A stretch of 64,000 nt of DNA, taken from positions 1,798,001-1,862,000 of the forward strand of contig NZ_PRDL01000001.1 of NCBI RefSeq assembly GCF_015182315.1, given 5' to 3'. Positions 8,831 through 17,995 of this stretch are shown here, in pieces. The notes under the pieces are model-generated. The model ran no database searches. It saw only the letters and a program-made list of their open reading frames with translations, and was not told the DNA's origin. The position numbers and the translations under genes were made by a program. This DNA is from Cellvibrio polysaccharolyticus (GTDB lineage Bacteria > Pseudomonadota > Gammaproteobacteria > Pseudomonadales > Cellvibrionaceae). The stretch's first letter is position 1; each line of letters starts with the position of its first letter.

Positions 8831-9484
8831 ATGTTAACCGTTAAAAAAATGCGCTCCTTCGTGGGATTAACCTTCCTCGGGGGATTTATGGTGGTGTTGC
8901 CACTGGTGATTTTTGTGTTGTTGTTGTACTGGTTGCTGGGGCTGTTGCGCTCCATCATTCGCCCGATGAGCGATTGGCTGACCACCTGGACAGCGATGGC
9001 TCATTTCGCGGCAGATCTGCTGGTGATCGGGCTGCTGCTGAGTCTGTTTTTTGTGATCGGTTTGCTGGTGCGCACCCGTATGGGCAGCTGGGCGCGTGAA
9101 CTGATGGATCATTGGCTGGGCAAACTGGCACCAGGCTACAGCACCATTCGTGAAGTGGTGATGCAGTTGATCGGCGGGGAGGGCAATACCTCACTGTTGA
9201 ATGGGCAGGTATGCCGGGCGTATTTGATGGGGCGGGTGCATGGCGTATCGGTCACCGGGATTATTACCGAAAACCACGCGAACGGGGATTACACCGTTTA
9301 CGTTCCTACCGCGCCGATTCCTACCTCCGGTTTTGTTTACCACCTGAGCGCAGATTGCGTGGATATCTTGCCGCATGTTGGCGTAGAAGCAGCGATGCGC
9401 ACCGTTATTGCTTGCGGCAGCGGATCGCGCATTTTGTCAGAGATTCCCGAGGTGGCACCATCACCCAACCGTGATCAGGTGTAA
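8831..9484 (+). CDS. DUF502 family membrane protein
   Basis: About 217 residues. Two strong transmembrane helices (about 12-38 and 60-85) precede a soluble domain with the family signature (PGYSTIREVVMQL...VYVPTAPIPTSGFVYHLS). The function of DUF502 proteins in bacteria is unknown; in plants related proteins (LCV/COV1) are membrane proteins. The ATG at 8831 is used; a TTG two codons upstream (8825) is an alternative. It stands alone. Confidence 0.85.
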   Translation: MLTVKKMRSFVGLTFLGGFMVVLPLVIFVLLLYWLLGLLRSIIRPMSDWLTTWTAMAHFAADLLVIGLLLSLFFVIGLLVRTRMGSWARELMDHWLGKLAPGYSTIREVVMQLIGGEGNTSLLNGQVCRAYLMGRVHGVSVTGIITENHANGDYTVYVPTAPIPTSGFVYHLSADCVDILPHVGVEAAMRTVIACGSGSRILSEIPEVAPSPNRDQV

Positions 9485-9510
9485 CGGCGCCGCAGGATGT
9501 GAGGGCAGGT

Positions 9511-9831
9511 TCAGGATTCTTCTGTAGCCGGGTTTTCCCGGCTTTCGACATAGGCAACGGCCATGGCTACGGCCTGCTTGATGCGATTATCAATGTCCTG
9601 CATTTCTGATGACGACAAAAAGAAAGTCATATCAACATTATGACGAATGTATTTTGCCGGTAGCTGATTGAGGGCGATGCAGGCAACGTCAGCAAGGTAG
9701 CTGCGCTCCTGTCGTGCGCGCGGGTGTTGCGAGATGATCAGTTGCAGCACCGGCTGTTCATAATAATTACGAATGAAGTCATCATCGATATCATCGCTCA
9801 TGCTGCGGTACCCATTGTTATTTCGAATCAT
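9511..9831 (-). CDS. ComFB-like protein
   Basis: 106 residues. The core (NYYEQPVL...DVACIALNQLPAKYIRHNVDMTFFLSSSEM...AVAMAVAYVES) matches the late-competence ComFB fold, including the conserved cysteine in ACIALN. In cyanobacteria some ComFB-like proteins bind cyclic dinucleotides; a signalling role here is inference. The start at 9831 is preferred over 9870 because GGAAGG lies seven bases upstream. It is read away from mnmC's 3' end and ends close to the DUF502 gene. Confidence 0.75.
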   Translation of the reverse strand: MIRNNNGYRSMSDDIDDDFIRNYYEQPVLQLIISQHPRARQERSYLADVACIALNQLPAKYIRHNVDMTFFLSSSEMQDIDNRIKQAVAMAVAYVESRENPATEES

Positions 9832-9953
9832 AAAGTTTCCTTCCAGTGGCCGGCGGAACAGCATTATCAACGTCGGGACACCCGAATGAAGTCCTGTTCA
9901 GGTGATACTAACCGTTTACTGTAGCAGTTTTTGCCGACGAGGTGCTGTGTCGG

Positions 9954-11996
9954 TTAAACACGTTTTCGCATTAAGTTGCGAATAATGAAGCGGCCAGGAT
10001 GCAAGGCGCGAGCCAGTTGCTTGTCGACCGGCAAGGGCTCGTTGTTGATCTGGCAGGCAAGCAGCTCTGCACACAAGGGCGTGTAAGCCAGCCCGCGCGA
10101 GCCGTGGCCAACATTGACGAATAGCCCCGGCCAATATTTACCGGGCGTGGCTATTTCGGTTTTTGCATCTTTGCGCAGCAGGGAATAGTCATGCAGAAAG
10201 GCATCGTATTGCGGTAACTGCCCGACCATGGGCAAATAATCCGGGGTAGCTGCGCGAAAGCAAACACGACCACCGCTTATCTGCGTGCTCTCAACCCGGT
10301 GCTCTGGCCCCAATAAGGTATTGAGGTTATTAAGGTTGTGTTGATGATCTTCCGCACGAATTTCCCGGTCGTCGTCATTGAGTGAAAAGGTTGCGCCGGC
10401 ACAATGTGTTGCTGGCGTACCGGTTGCCGGAGAAAAATAACCCTCGGCACAAATCACCCGCTGCACGCCACGGGTGCGTTCGGTTGCTGACAGCCAGGTG
10501 GTTTGTCCGCGAATAGATTTCATGGGTAGATGCTGACTTTGCGAAAAGAGCGATGCTTCGTGCGCATTGGCAATGATGGCGACATTGGCCTGATGCAGCT
10601 GGCCGCTGCTATCCCGCGCTTGCCATCCATCAATATATTGGCTGAGTTCAATGATATTGGTGGAGGTTAACGTGCGAACGTTCGGGTGCGATGTCAGTAG
10701 TTCACACAGCCGTTGTGGCGCTATCCAGCCAGCATTCGGAAAGTGCAGGCCGCCATGTTGCAGCGCGATGCCGGCAAGCTGTGAGGCTTGCTGTTGATCT
10801 ACAAACTGCACCAGCGCCGGGTAATTACCGAACAGCGGTTTCAGACTGTCTTGCCAGCGTTGTTCGTTGTCGTCGCTGGCCAGTTGCAGCACACCGCAGG
10901 CGCTGCCTATCGATTCGTCCTGCCAAAAGGGCGCGTAATAACGCAGCGCATATTGCAGACAACTCAAATTAAATAACGCCTGGGTTTCCAATTTGGGGGA
11001 AAGACGGGCGTAAACAATGCCTTGCAGATTGCCGGAAGCGCCGTTGGCGATGTGAGGGTCGCGCTCCAGCAAAGTAACCTGCCAGCCGCGACAGGCCAGC
11101 GCATAAGCCGTATGGCACCCGGCCAGCCCGCCACCGATCACCAGAGCGCTACGTTGGCTGAAGGTTTCCGGTTGATGGGTGAGGCTCCAGCCTGGCTCGG
11201 CAGGCAAGGGCGGCAAATCGGCAACGGGCACATCACTGGCAAGGGGTTCCGCTGATGGCGCTGCAACTACCGCTTTGACCATCTCACGTTTGCGGCCAAA
11301 GCCGGGCACTTTTTTAACCTTGAAACCGGCGCCGCGTAAACCGCGTTTCACAATGCCGGCGGCGCTGAAGGTGGCAGCAGTGGTAGCCGTTCCGCTGAGC
11401 CGTAGAATTGCGGCAAAAAGCGCGTCGGTCCACATTTCCGGGTTTTTTGCCGGGGCAAAACCGTCCAGAAACCAGGCATCAATAACCGCCTGCTGATGGT
11501 GCAGCTGGCGGCTAGTCAGCTGGCAAAACATGTCGGCGGCATCGCCGATCATCAAGGTCAATTGAACCTTGCCTTCGTCAAACAGCACGCGGTGAAAACC
11601 GGCATGTAAAAAGGCCGGGTATTGCGCAATCAGGTTGTCGGCAAGGTCGCTCAGTTCCGGCCACAGCGAGAGGCTTTTTTTCAAATCAGCCGGGGAGAGC
11701 GGGTATTTTTCGGCGCTGATAAAGTGCAGGCGCGCCGTCGGGTTGGCGGTTTGTCGCCATAGCTGCCAGGCGGCGAGAAAGTTCAGGCCCGAGCCGAAGC
11801 CGGTTTCACCAATACTGAAAACGTCATGCGCGCCCAGCCCGCCAAATCGCTCGGGCAACTGGTTGTGCTGCAAAAAAACGTGGCGGGTTTCTTCCAGCCC
11901 GTTCAGTTTGGAAAAGTAAACATCGCCAAATTGACGGGAAACCGGTTGGCCTTCTTCATCCCACTGTAACTCTGCTGGTCGGGTCGGGTCTGACAT
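9954..11996 (-). CDS. mnmC: Bifunctional tRNA U34 modification enzyme MnmC
   Basis: A 680-residue fusion that completes mnm5(s2)U at the wobble position of several tRNAs. The N-terminal MnmD methyltransferase (about 1-245) shows the SAM loop GETGFGSGLN and the DAWFLDGFAPAKNPEMW signature. The C-terminal FAD oxidoreductase (about 280-670) shows GGGLAGCHTAYALA and removes the carboxymethyl group from cmnm5U. Its ATG directly follows the TAA of the flavodoxin gene with no gap, so three genes (MioC-like, flavodoxin, mnmC) form one translationally linked operon. Confidence 0.97.
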   Translation of the reverse strand: MSDPTRPAELQWDEEGQPVSRQFGDVYFSKLNGLEETRHVFLQHNQLPERFGGLGAHDVFSIGETGFGSGLNFLAAWQLWRQTANPTARLHFISAEKYPLSPADLKKSLSLWPELSDLADNLIAQYPAFLHAGFHRVLFDEGKVQLTLMIGDAADMFCQLTSRQLHHQQAVIDAWFLDGFAPAKNPEMWTDALFAAILRLSGTATTAATFSAAGIVKRGLRGAGFKVKKVPGFGRKREMVKAVVAAPSAEPLASDVPVADLPPLPAEPGWSLTHQPETFSQRSALVIGGGLAGCHTAYALACRGWQVTLLERDPHIANGASGNLQGIVYARLSPKLETQALFNLSCLQYALRYYAPFWQDESIGSACGVLQLASDDNEQRWQDSLKPLFGNYPALVQFVDQQQASQLAGIALQHGGLHFPNAGWIAPQRLCELLTSHPNVRTLTSTNIIELSQYIDGWQARDSSGQLHQANVAIIANAHEASLFSQSQHLPMKSIRGQTTWLSATERTRGVQRVICAEGYFSPATGTPATHCAGATFSLNDDDREIRAEDHQHNLNNLNTLLGPEHRVESTQISGGRVCFRAATPDYLPMVGQLPQYDAFLHDYSLLRKDAKTEIATPGKYWPGLFVNVGHGSRGLAYTPLCAELLACQINNEPLPVDKQLARALHPGRFIIRNLMRKRV

Positions 11997-12518
11997 TTAT
12001 AAACCGAATTCCTGCAGCACTTGCTGGCACCATTCCTGGATGCGGTCTTCGCTCAGCGCGAATTCATTTTCTTCATCCAGTGCCAGGCCGACAAAACAGC
12101 TTTTATCGGCTGTCAGTGCTTTGGATTCTTCGAACTGGTAACCGGCTGCTGGCCAGTATCCGCACGGAATGGCGCCGAGGTTAAGCAGTTTGCTGTGCAA
12201 GTAGCCCATGGCATCGAGAAACCATTCCGGGTAACCCACCTGATCACCAAGGCCGAAAATAGCCACTTTTCGACCTTTGAAATTGACCTCATCCAGCTCA
12301 TCCCAGATTTCTTCCCAATCTTCCTGTAATTCGCCGTAGTCCCAGGTGGGAATGCCAAAAATCAGGTAATCGTAGAATTCAGCGCTGACAACCGGGGTGT
12401 CGGTAATGTTGAAAATATCGGTACGGGCTTCACCCAGCACAGCGCGTATTTTTTCAGCGGCCATTTCGGTGTAGCAGGTGGAGCTGCCATAAAACAGGCC
12501 GATTTGTGCATGGCTCAT
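11997..12518 (-). CDS. Flavodoxin (long-chain, FldA/FldB type)
   Basis: 173 residues, FMN-binding electron carrier. The phosphate loop is GSSTCYTE, the first isoalloxazine loop PTWDYGELQEDW, and the second loop LGDQVGYPEWF. The roughly 20-residue insertion in the last strand marks it as long-chain, nearer FldB. The start ATG overlaps the stop of the upstream MioC-like gene (ATGA), and the stop abuts mnmC. Confidence 0.93.
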   Translation of the reverse strand: MSHAQIGLFYGSSTCYTEMAAEKIRAVLGEARTDIFNITDTPVVSAEFYDYLIFGIPTWDYGELQEDWEEIWDELDEVNFKGRKVAIFGLGDQVGYPEWFLDAMGYLHSKLLNLGAIPCGYWPAAGYQFEESKALTADKSCFVGLALDEENEFALSEDRIQEWCQQVLQEFGL

Positions 12519-12964
12519 AACAGTGTCACCCATTCTTCCAGCCATGCCAGCGCCAGCGCTTCCGGGTCTTCACCTTCGGAGGCATCAATCACCAGCGGTT
12601 CGCCAATGCGCACCGCGCCCAAGTCGGCAAATGCCGCATCCAGCGCTGCGCCGCCTTCATTGAAGGTGGTGTAGCAGCTGTCACCCAGATTGATGCACCC
12701 ATAGCGGCGGCCAGCGATGGCGGGGTAGCTGCGAGTGAGTTCAAGATATAAAGGCTGGATATCGTCCGGCAAATCACCGGAGCCGGTGTTGGAGGTGCAA
12801 ATAAGGATGATTTCGTTCGGGTTGCGCAGCAGGGCAGCAGCGTCCGGGCGCAAATTGACTTCGGCGGTGTATCCCAACGCTTGCAGTCGCTGTGCGACCA
12901 CCTCGGCAACCCCTTCAGCGGTGCCCGACATAGTGCCCGTAAAAATCTGTATTGACGTCATCAT
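12515..12964 (-). CDS. mioC: MioC-like short flavodoxin
   Basis: 149 residues, close to E. coli MioC (147). The FMN loop is GTMSGTAEGVAE and the later loops are TSNTGSGDLPDD and GCINLGDSCYTTFNEGG. MioC supports biotin synthase in E. coli; its role here is inferred. CAGGAG precedes two adjacent ATGs (12964, 12961); the second has the better spacing. It is the first gene of the operon with the long flavodoxin and mnmC. Confidence 0.88.
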   Translation of the reverse strand: MMTSIQIFTGTMSGTAEGVAEVVAQRLQALGYTAEVNLRPDAAALLRNPNEIILICTSNTGSGDLPDDIQPLYLELTRSYPAIAGRRYGCINLGDSCYTTFNEGGAALDAAFADLGAVRIGEPLVIDASEGEDPEALALAWLEEWVTLL

Positions 12965-13046
12965 GCTGCTCCTGCGCTAAAAAAACACCGCGCATGATAG
13001 AGGGTTTGGGGCAGATAACAAACTGCCCGAATGCGGTATTGCCAAG

Positions 13047-13517
13047 CTAGCTTGATCCCGGATAGCCGAGTTGGCGCCAGGCCTCATACACCATGACGGC
13101 TACCGCGTTGGACAGGTTCATACTGCGGCTACCCGCCTGCATGGGAATGCGCAACACCTGATCTTGCGGTAAGGACTCGCGAATGCTGGCCGGCAGGCCC
13201 CGGGTTTCCGGGCCAAATACCAGGTAATCACCGGCCACAAAGGCTGCATCACTATGGGCTTTGTGGCCCTTGGTGCTTAACGCAAAAAGTCGCTGCGGGC
13301 GGCAACTTTCCAAAAAGGCGTCCCAGTTTTGATGGCGGCTCAGGGTTTGCCATTCGGCATAATCGAGGCCGGCGCGGGTGAGTTTTTTGTCATCCATCTC
13401 GAAACCGAGCGGTTCAATCAAATGCAGCTGACAGCCGGTATTGGCGGCGAGGCGGATGATATTGCCGGTGTTGGGAGGAATTTCCGGCTCAAATAGCACG
13501 ATATTTAACATGGTCAT
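13047..13517 (-). CDS. trmL: tRNA (cytidine/uridine-34-2'-O)-methyltransferase TrmL
   Basis: 156 residues, a minimal SPOUT methyltransferase that methylates the wobble ribose of tRNA-Leu. The family landmarks are PEIPPNTGNIIRLAANTG at the N-terminus, FGPETRGLP in the middle and the knot IPM...SRSMNLSNAVAVMVYEAWRQ at the C-terminus. A start at 13511 (second Met) is also possible. It is monocistronic. Confidence 0.96.
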   Translation of the reverse strand: MTMLNIVLFEPEIPPNTGNIIRLAANTGCQLHLIEPLGFEMDDKKLTRAGLDYAEWQTLSRHQNWDAFLESCRPQRLFALSTKGHKAHSDAAFVAGDYLVFGPETRGLPASIRESLPQDQVLRIPMQAGSRSMNLSNAVAVMVYEAWRQLGYPGSS

Positions 13518-13655
13518 CAGTTTCCGGAGATGCGTCGGATAGTGAAGCGGTAAAATATCGACTGTTCTTCGAAAATGCCAGTGTTCCCCTCGCAGTGGTC
13601 GTGGAATCCGGCAATAATGGCAGCCTTAATCCGATTGCAGGAGTTGCGCTGACCG

Positions 13656-14060
13656 ATGGATATGACCATTACCACCCCCAGCCTGTTGTTCCCGGCAATT
13701 TCCTTACTGTTATTGGCCTACACCAACCGTTTTGTGGTGTTAACCAATGTCATTCGTCAGCTCAGCAGTAGTGACGACGCCATTTCCCGGGATGTAGTAC
13801 GGCGGCAGATCGATAACCTGCGCCGACGGGTGCAAATTATCCGCGCGATGCAGGCTTTTGGCGTGCTCTCGTTTGTGTTTTGTACCTTGTCGATGTTTGC
13901 CCTGTTGCTGCAATGGTTAATGCCGGGCCAGTGGTTATTTGCCACCAGTTTGATTTTGCTGGTGATCTCCCTGTTGTGTTCGTTTTACGAGGTTCACATT
14001 TCTACCAATGCGATCAATATCGAATTGGAAAAATTTGACCAGCACCGCAAAACGAAATAA
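13656..14060 (+). CDS. DUF2721 family membrane protein
   Basis: 134 residues. Three hydrophobic segments (about 8-30, 66-88, 92-112) surround a polar, charged loop (SSSDDAISRDVVRRQIDNLRRRVQ). The ISLLLLAYTNRF opening is characteristic of DUF2721. The function is unknown. A GGAG lies 12 bases before the ATG, a rather long spacing. Confidence 0.8.
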   Translation: MDMTITTPSLLFPAISLLLLAYTNRFVVLTNVIRQLSSSDDAISRDVVRRQIDNLRRRVQIIRAMQAFGVLSFVFCTLSMFALLLQWLMPGQWLFATSLILLVISLLCSFYEVHISTNAINIELEKFDQHRKTK

Positions 14061-14130
14061 TCACCCCGCCCATGGTGCGGCGGGATGATTCATGACAGAC
14101 TTTGCGCCGTATTTTTGTGTGGAAACCGCC

Positions 14131-14367
14131 GTGATAATTCCTTTTGAACAATTGTCTTCAGATGCCCTGCAAGGCCTGATTGAAGATTTTGTAACCCGTG
14201 ATGGCACCGACTACGGCATGGAAGAAATCCCGCTCGATGAACGCGTTGAGCGGGTAAGGCGCCAGTTGAAGCAAGGCACAGTGGTGATTGTGTTTGATAC
14301 GGCAACAGAGTCGGTAACCTTGCTCACCCGTCAGGACTACGACCAGCTCACCCGTCATGGCATTTGA
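14131..14367 (+). CDS. yheU: YheU family (UPF0270) small protein
   Basis: 78 residues if started at the GTG at 14131, which matches the usual MIIPW-type opening of the family (here VIIPFEQLSSDALQGLIEDF). The signature TREGTDYG-like motif is present as TRDGTDYGMEE. An ATG at 14092 would add 13 residues with no homology-like pattern. The function is unknown. It overlaps the next gene by 11 bases. Confidence 0.8.
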   Translation: MIIPFEQLSSDALQGLIEDFVTRDGTDYGMEEIPLDERVERVRRQLKQGTVVIVFDTATESVTLLTRQDYDQLTRHGI

Positions 14368-14995
14368 ACTGACCAACCGCTGTGCCGCGCCGATAGCGCG
14401 CTTTCTCTTCGCCCATGGTGCCGGTGCGCCATGTGATAGTGACTTTATGAATAGCCTCAGCGATTTGCTGGTGGCGCGTCATATCGAGGTGGTTCGTTTT
14501 GAATTTGCCTACATGGCACAGCGGCGTATCGACGGCATTAAACGCCCGCCCGCCCGTGAGCCGGTATTAACGGCGCAATGGCAAGACATGATCAACCGCT
14601 ATCGTCATACCGAACCGGAGCTACCTTTATTTATCGGGGGGAAATCCATGGGCGGACGTATGGCGAGTCTGGTCGCTGATGCGGCGGTTGTTAGCGGCCT
14701 GATTTGTCTGGGTTATCCTTTTCATCCGCAACGCAAGCCCGACGTGCTTCGCGTTGCGCATCTCGCGCAGCTGGCTACGCCAACCTTGATTGTGCAGGGC
14801 ACGCGTGATGCGCTGGGTAATCGCGACGAGGTCGGTGATTACCGGTTATCGCCTGCCATCCGGTTACACTGGCTTGAAGATGGCGATCACGATCTGGCGC
14901 CGCGGGTAAAATCCGGTTTTACCCATCAACAACATTGGGTGTCTGCTGCTGACGCCATTGAAATATTTATTCGGGAAAAGTTGAGGAATTCGTGA
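14357..14995 (+). CDS. Alpha/beta hydrolase, KANL3/Tex30-like
   Basis: 212 residues. The oxyanion segment FAHGAGA is followed by the nucleophile elbow GGKSMGGRM (Ser97), an acid in GTRDALGN and the catalytic His in DGDHDL. This fits the small hydrolase family related to KANL3/Tex30 and dienelactone hydrolase; no substrate is known. It overlaps the yheU-like gene upstream and the rlmM start downstream (GTGA), so all three are probably translated from one mRNA. Confidence 0.88.
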   Translation: MAFELTNRCAAPIARFLFAHGAGAPCDSDFMNSLSDLLVARHIEVVRFEFAYMAQRRIDGIKRPPAREPVLTAQWQDMINRYRHTEPELPLFIGGKSMGGRMASLVADAAVVSGLICLGYPFHPQRKPDVLRVAHLAQLATPTLIVQGTRDALGNRDEVGDYRLSPAIRLHWLEDGDHDLAPRVKSGFTHQQHWVSAADAIEIFIREKLRNS

Positions 14996-16065
14996 ACCAT
15001 TTATTTTTACATTGCCGTCCCGGATTTGAAAAAGAATGCGCGGCTGAAATTACCGACCTGGCCAACGATGCCGGATTTTTTGGTTACAGCAAAACCCGCG
15101 ATAACGCCGCTTTTGTTGAGTTTATTACACATGAGCCGGACGGCGCCTTGCAATTGATACAACAATTGCCGTTCCGGCAGATGATTTTTACCCGGCAGTG
15201 GTTTGCTGGCCCCGGGCGTGTCACTGACTTGCCAGTGACGGATCGCCTTACGCCGTTACTGGCCGTCGTTGAAAGTTTTCCGCCGGCGGGCGCATTGATT
15301 GTAGAAACGCCGGATACCAATGACGGAAAAGAACTGGGTGCGCTGGGTAAAAAATTTGCGGTGCCTTTCACCAAAGCGTTACAGACGCGCAAAAAATTGA
15401 TTAATCGCTCTGCCTGGCAATTGCATCTGGTTTTTTTGTCGGGTACAGAAGCTTGTGTGGGGGTGAGCCCTGTTGCCAATAGTTCACAATGGGTGATGGG
15501 CATTCCGCGTTTGCGTATGCCTTCCAGTGCTCCCAGCCGTGCCACGCTCAAACTGGAAGAAGCCTGGCATCACTTTGTGCCGGCACAGGAGTGGGACGAT
15601 CGTCTGGCGCTGAGCATGAAGGCAGTCGATCTGGGGGCAGCACCCGGCGGTTGGACCTGGCAATTGGTAAAGCGGGGCATGTTTGTAGACGCTATTGATA
15701 ATGGCCCTATGGATAAAGCCTTGATGGACAGCGGACAGGTGAATCACATACTGGCGGACGGTTTTGTTTATGAGCCGAAAAAACCGGTAGATTGGCTGGT
15801 GTGCGATATCGTCGACAAACCGGCTCGGGTCGCGGGGATGATTTCGCGTTGGGTTACCAAAGGTTGGTGCCGCGAGGTGGTGTTCAACCTGAAGTTGCCG
15901 ATGAAACAGCGTTATGCAGAAGTTAAAAAGTGCGAAGAGCGGTTGATGGCAGAGATGGAATCGGCAGGCATTCGTGCGACCATCAACTTCAAGCAGTTGT
16001 ACCATGACCGCGAAGAAGTTACCGGACATTTGCGCGTGCTGTCGCCTTCACGCTTCGGCCAGTGA
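14992..16065 (+). CDS. rlmM: 23S rRNA (cytidine-2498-2'-O)-methyltransferase RlmM
   Basis: 357 residues with a GTG start overlapping the upstream stop by four bases. It methylates the ribose of C2498 in 23S rRNA. An N-terminal THUMP-like region (to about 180) precedes the Rossmann domain with DLGAAPGGWTWQL as the SAM motif and Lys/Asp catalytic residues in VCDIVDKP and FNLKLPMKQR. Length and architecture agree with E. coli RlmM. Confidence 0.96.
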   Translation: MNHLFLHCRPGFEKECAAEITDLANDAGFFGYSKTRDNAAFVEFITHEPDGALQLIQQLPFRQMIFTRQWFAGPGRVTDLPVTDRLTPLLAVVESFPPAGALIVETPDTNDGKELGALGKKFAVPFTKALQTRKKLINRSAWQLHLVFLSGTEACVGVSPVANSSQWVMGIPRLRMPSSAPSRATLKLEEAWHHFVPAQEWDDRLALSMKAVDLGAAPGGWTWQLVKRGMFVDAIDNGPMDKALMDSGQVNHILADGFVYEPKKPVDWLVCDIVDKPARVAGMISRWVTKGWCREVVFNLKLPMKQRYAEVKKCEERLMAEMESAGIRATINFKQLYHDREEVTGHLRVLSPSRFGQ

Positions 16066-16102
16066 TCCCCTGTTTGGATAGATTGTTTTGACACATTGTT
16101 CT

Positions 16103-16127
16103 GGCTCATTGTTCTGACAAATGAGCC
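16103..16127. repeat. Inverted repeat after rlmM
   Basis: GGCTCATT (16103-16110) and AATGAGCC (16120-16127) form a perfect 8-bp stem. No T-run follows, so termination would be Rho-dependent or absent. ATTGTTYTG occurs three times just around it (near 16082, 16095 and 16108). Confidence 0.4.
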
Positions 16128-16253
16128 GAATGATAAGCGGGTTCGCAATCAATGCAGCAGCGATAAAGCGGTCAATCATGCAGTTGTCGGCGGGGCATAT
16201 TGAAGCAATAAATCACTCGGAAAAGCGGTAGATGCCTCGGCATCGCTGCTTTG

Positions 16254-16646
16254 CTAGTGGTATGCCACCTGATCAAATGCGGCGTTCTCAAGAATCCATT
16301 CGGCAACCCCGGCCCACACTTCAATCAAATCCCGCAGTATGTGGAAGTGGCTGGGTGGCATGTCTTTTTTCAGCAAGGCATCCCGTGCAATCTCATTCAA
16401 ATTACCAACTACTTGAATAATATTGAGGGTTCCGAGCAGTTCAATCAGATCGGGCGTAAATACCACATCGTTTATAGAATGCGAATTATGCTCCTGATCG
16501 CGAATTTTCAGCTCGGTCAGGGCGTTTTTGATCAAAAATGCCAGTAGCGGGTTATGATTGCGCAGGAGCCTGAAGGTAAACTCCATTGTCTGGTGATTCA
16601 GTACGTTAACGGGCTCACTGGCCTCAAACATCGAGTGCCGGGACAT
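16254..16646 (-). CDS. Hypothetical protein
   Basis: 130 residues, mostly helical, no signal peptide or membrane segment. The ATG has AGAGGA nine bases upstream. It does not match a family I recognise. The composition (many Leu, Asn, Glu) and the good start site argue for a real cytoplasmic gene. It sits alone between rlmM and tusA on the opposite strand. Confidence 0.6.
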   Translation of the reverse strand: MSRHSMFEASEPVNVLNHQTMEFTFRLLRNHNPLLAFLIKNALTELKIRDQEHNSHSINDVVFTPDLIELLGTLNIIQVVGNLNEIARDALLKKDMPPSHFHILRDLIEVWAGVAEWILENAAFDQVAYH

Positions 16647-16752
16647 CTGCCATATTCCTCTAAACGTTGGTTGATTTGTCTGTTATTTGCTCTTTCTACA
16701 ATTGTAGCAAGCTATTTCACTAATTGGTTTTTTTTATAAATGATGTTGAGTT

Positions 16753-16992
16753 ATGAGCAAATCCGTTGATAAAACCCTTGATACCTCCGGCCTGCTTTGC
16801 CCTGAGCCGGTGATGATGTTGCACAAAGCGGTGCGCGAGATTCAGGGCGGGCAAGTCATTGAAGTGATTGCCACTGACCCGTCCACCACCCGCGACATCC
16901 CCAAATTTTGCACCTTTCTTGGCCATGAACTGCTCAGTCAGGAAGAGATTGGCAATACCTGGGTTTATCGCATCCGGAAAAAAGAAGGGTGA
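16753..16992 (+). CDS. tusA: Sulfurtransferase TusA
   Basis: 79 residues, the normal length. The active-site motif is LLCPEPVM with the persulfide-carrying Cys16. TusA relays sulfur from IscS towards MnmA for 2-thiolation of U34 in tRNA. This is the same nucleotide that MnmC modifies from the operon 4 kb upstream. The charged C-terminus (RIRKKEG) and the strand pattern also fit. Confidence 0.95.
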   Translation: MSKSVDKTLDTSGLLCPEPVMMLHKAVREIQGGQVIEVIATDPSTTRDIPKFCTFLGHELLSQEEIGNTWVYRIRKKEG

Positions 16993-17026
16993 TTCCGCTC
17001 GCAAGCAGCTAGCTGAAACCGGCCAT

Positions 17027-17060
17027 AAAAAAAGCCACCGACCGCGAGGTCAATGGCTTT
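17027..17060 (-). terminator. Terminator of the hypothetical gene at 17105
   Basis: AAAGCCACCGACC and GGTCAATGGCTTT pair around a GCGA loop with one mismatch. On the minus strand it ends in a run of seven T. It may also slow read-through from tusA. Confidence 0.75.
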
Positions 17061-17104
17061 CCGGGTTGAGTGATAGCTCAATATAGCGTTTCAGCCGTGA
17101 AAAC

Positions 17105-17803
17105 TCAGACGCCGTCTACCAGCATGGAGATGGCTGCCAGAGCTTCCGGGTCTTCTGCCTTGATCTTGTTGGCAATTTGATGTTGGAAGAAATAGCGAAA
17201 GTTGTCATTGGTTTGTGCCGCGTACAAACAATCATCACCCGGCAATACCGGTGTACTGATGACCTTGGTATGGTCGGTCAGCATGCCGTAAATCTTGCCG
17301 CTGTTTAACAAGCGCCAGCTGATCACTTCCATCAGTGACAGACGGTTGGTTGTTGGTGTGGCCAGCACGGCGTGGGTGCCAATGGTGTCCGGCAATTCCT
17401 GCACAATATCGTCTTCGTGTTCACATTGCAGTTCGTAATATTCGGCAGCGGTTTCCAGTTCAATGACCTTGTGAATCGGGGCTTCGAAAAACACGTCATC
17501 AATACCCTGATCGTAATAGCCTTCCCAGTGACCGTTTAACGGATCACAGATATCCGGACAGGGCACGATATCGTTCAACCAGGGAACCAGGCCCACCACC
17601 TCGCCGTTGGCTTTCAAGCCCCAGCAGAGAATTTTCAGGCTGAACAGTTTGTCGGAGCTGGCATCGTTGGAGTAGAGCATTTCAAGGCCGTCAAGCTCGG
17701 GAGCAAGGCGAATAAAGCGCTCATCATGAAGTTGCGAGAAGGTTTTGCCCGTGAAAAGGTCCACTACGTTATCCGTATTGTGGCCTTGATTTGAGGTCTT
17801 CAT
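17105..17803 (-). CDS. Conserved hypothetical protein
   Basis: 232 residues from the ATG at 17803, which has GGGGTGG six bases before it. The longer reading frame (to 17872) lacks such a site. The protein is acidic and soluble with no signal peptide, and has a Cys/Pro-rich turn (VPCPDICDP) near residue 85. I do not recognise a domain. Homologues probably exist in pseudomonads, but this is not verified. It is divergent from pdxB. Confidence 0.65.
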   Translation of the reverse strand: MKTSNQGHNTDNVVDLFTGKTFSQLHDERFIRLAPELDGLEMLYSNDASSDKLFSLKILCWGLKANGEVVGLVPWLNDIVPCPDICDPLNGHWEGYYDQGIDDVFFEAPIHKVIELETAAEYYELQCEHEDDIVQELPDTIGTHAVLATPTTNRLSLMEVISWRLLNSGKIYGMLTDHTKVISTPVLPGDDCLYAAQTNDNFRYFFQHQIANKIKAEDPEALAAISMLVDGV

Positions 17804-17995
17804 AATACCACCCCCTTGGATGAGGCAGAAACGAGCTGAAAGCTCCGGAAACGGCGATTTGGCATCCGCCATTACTTATAAAGTATATCGTAATGGCCGA
17901 AACCACAACTCTGGCGCCGAAATAATTACAATAACGTCGATTACTGCCGGACGCAGCTGCAACCGACGTTGAGACCACTTTATTTGAGAAATGTT

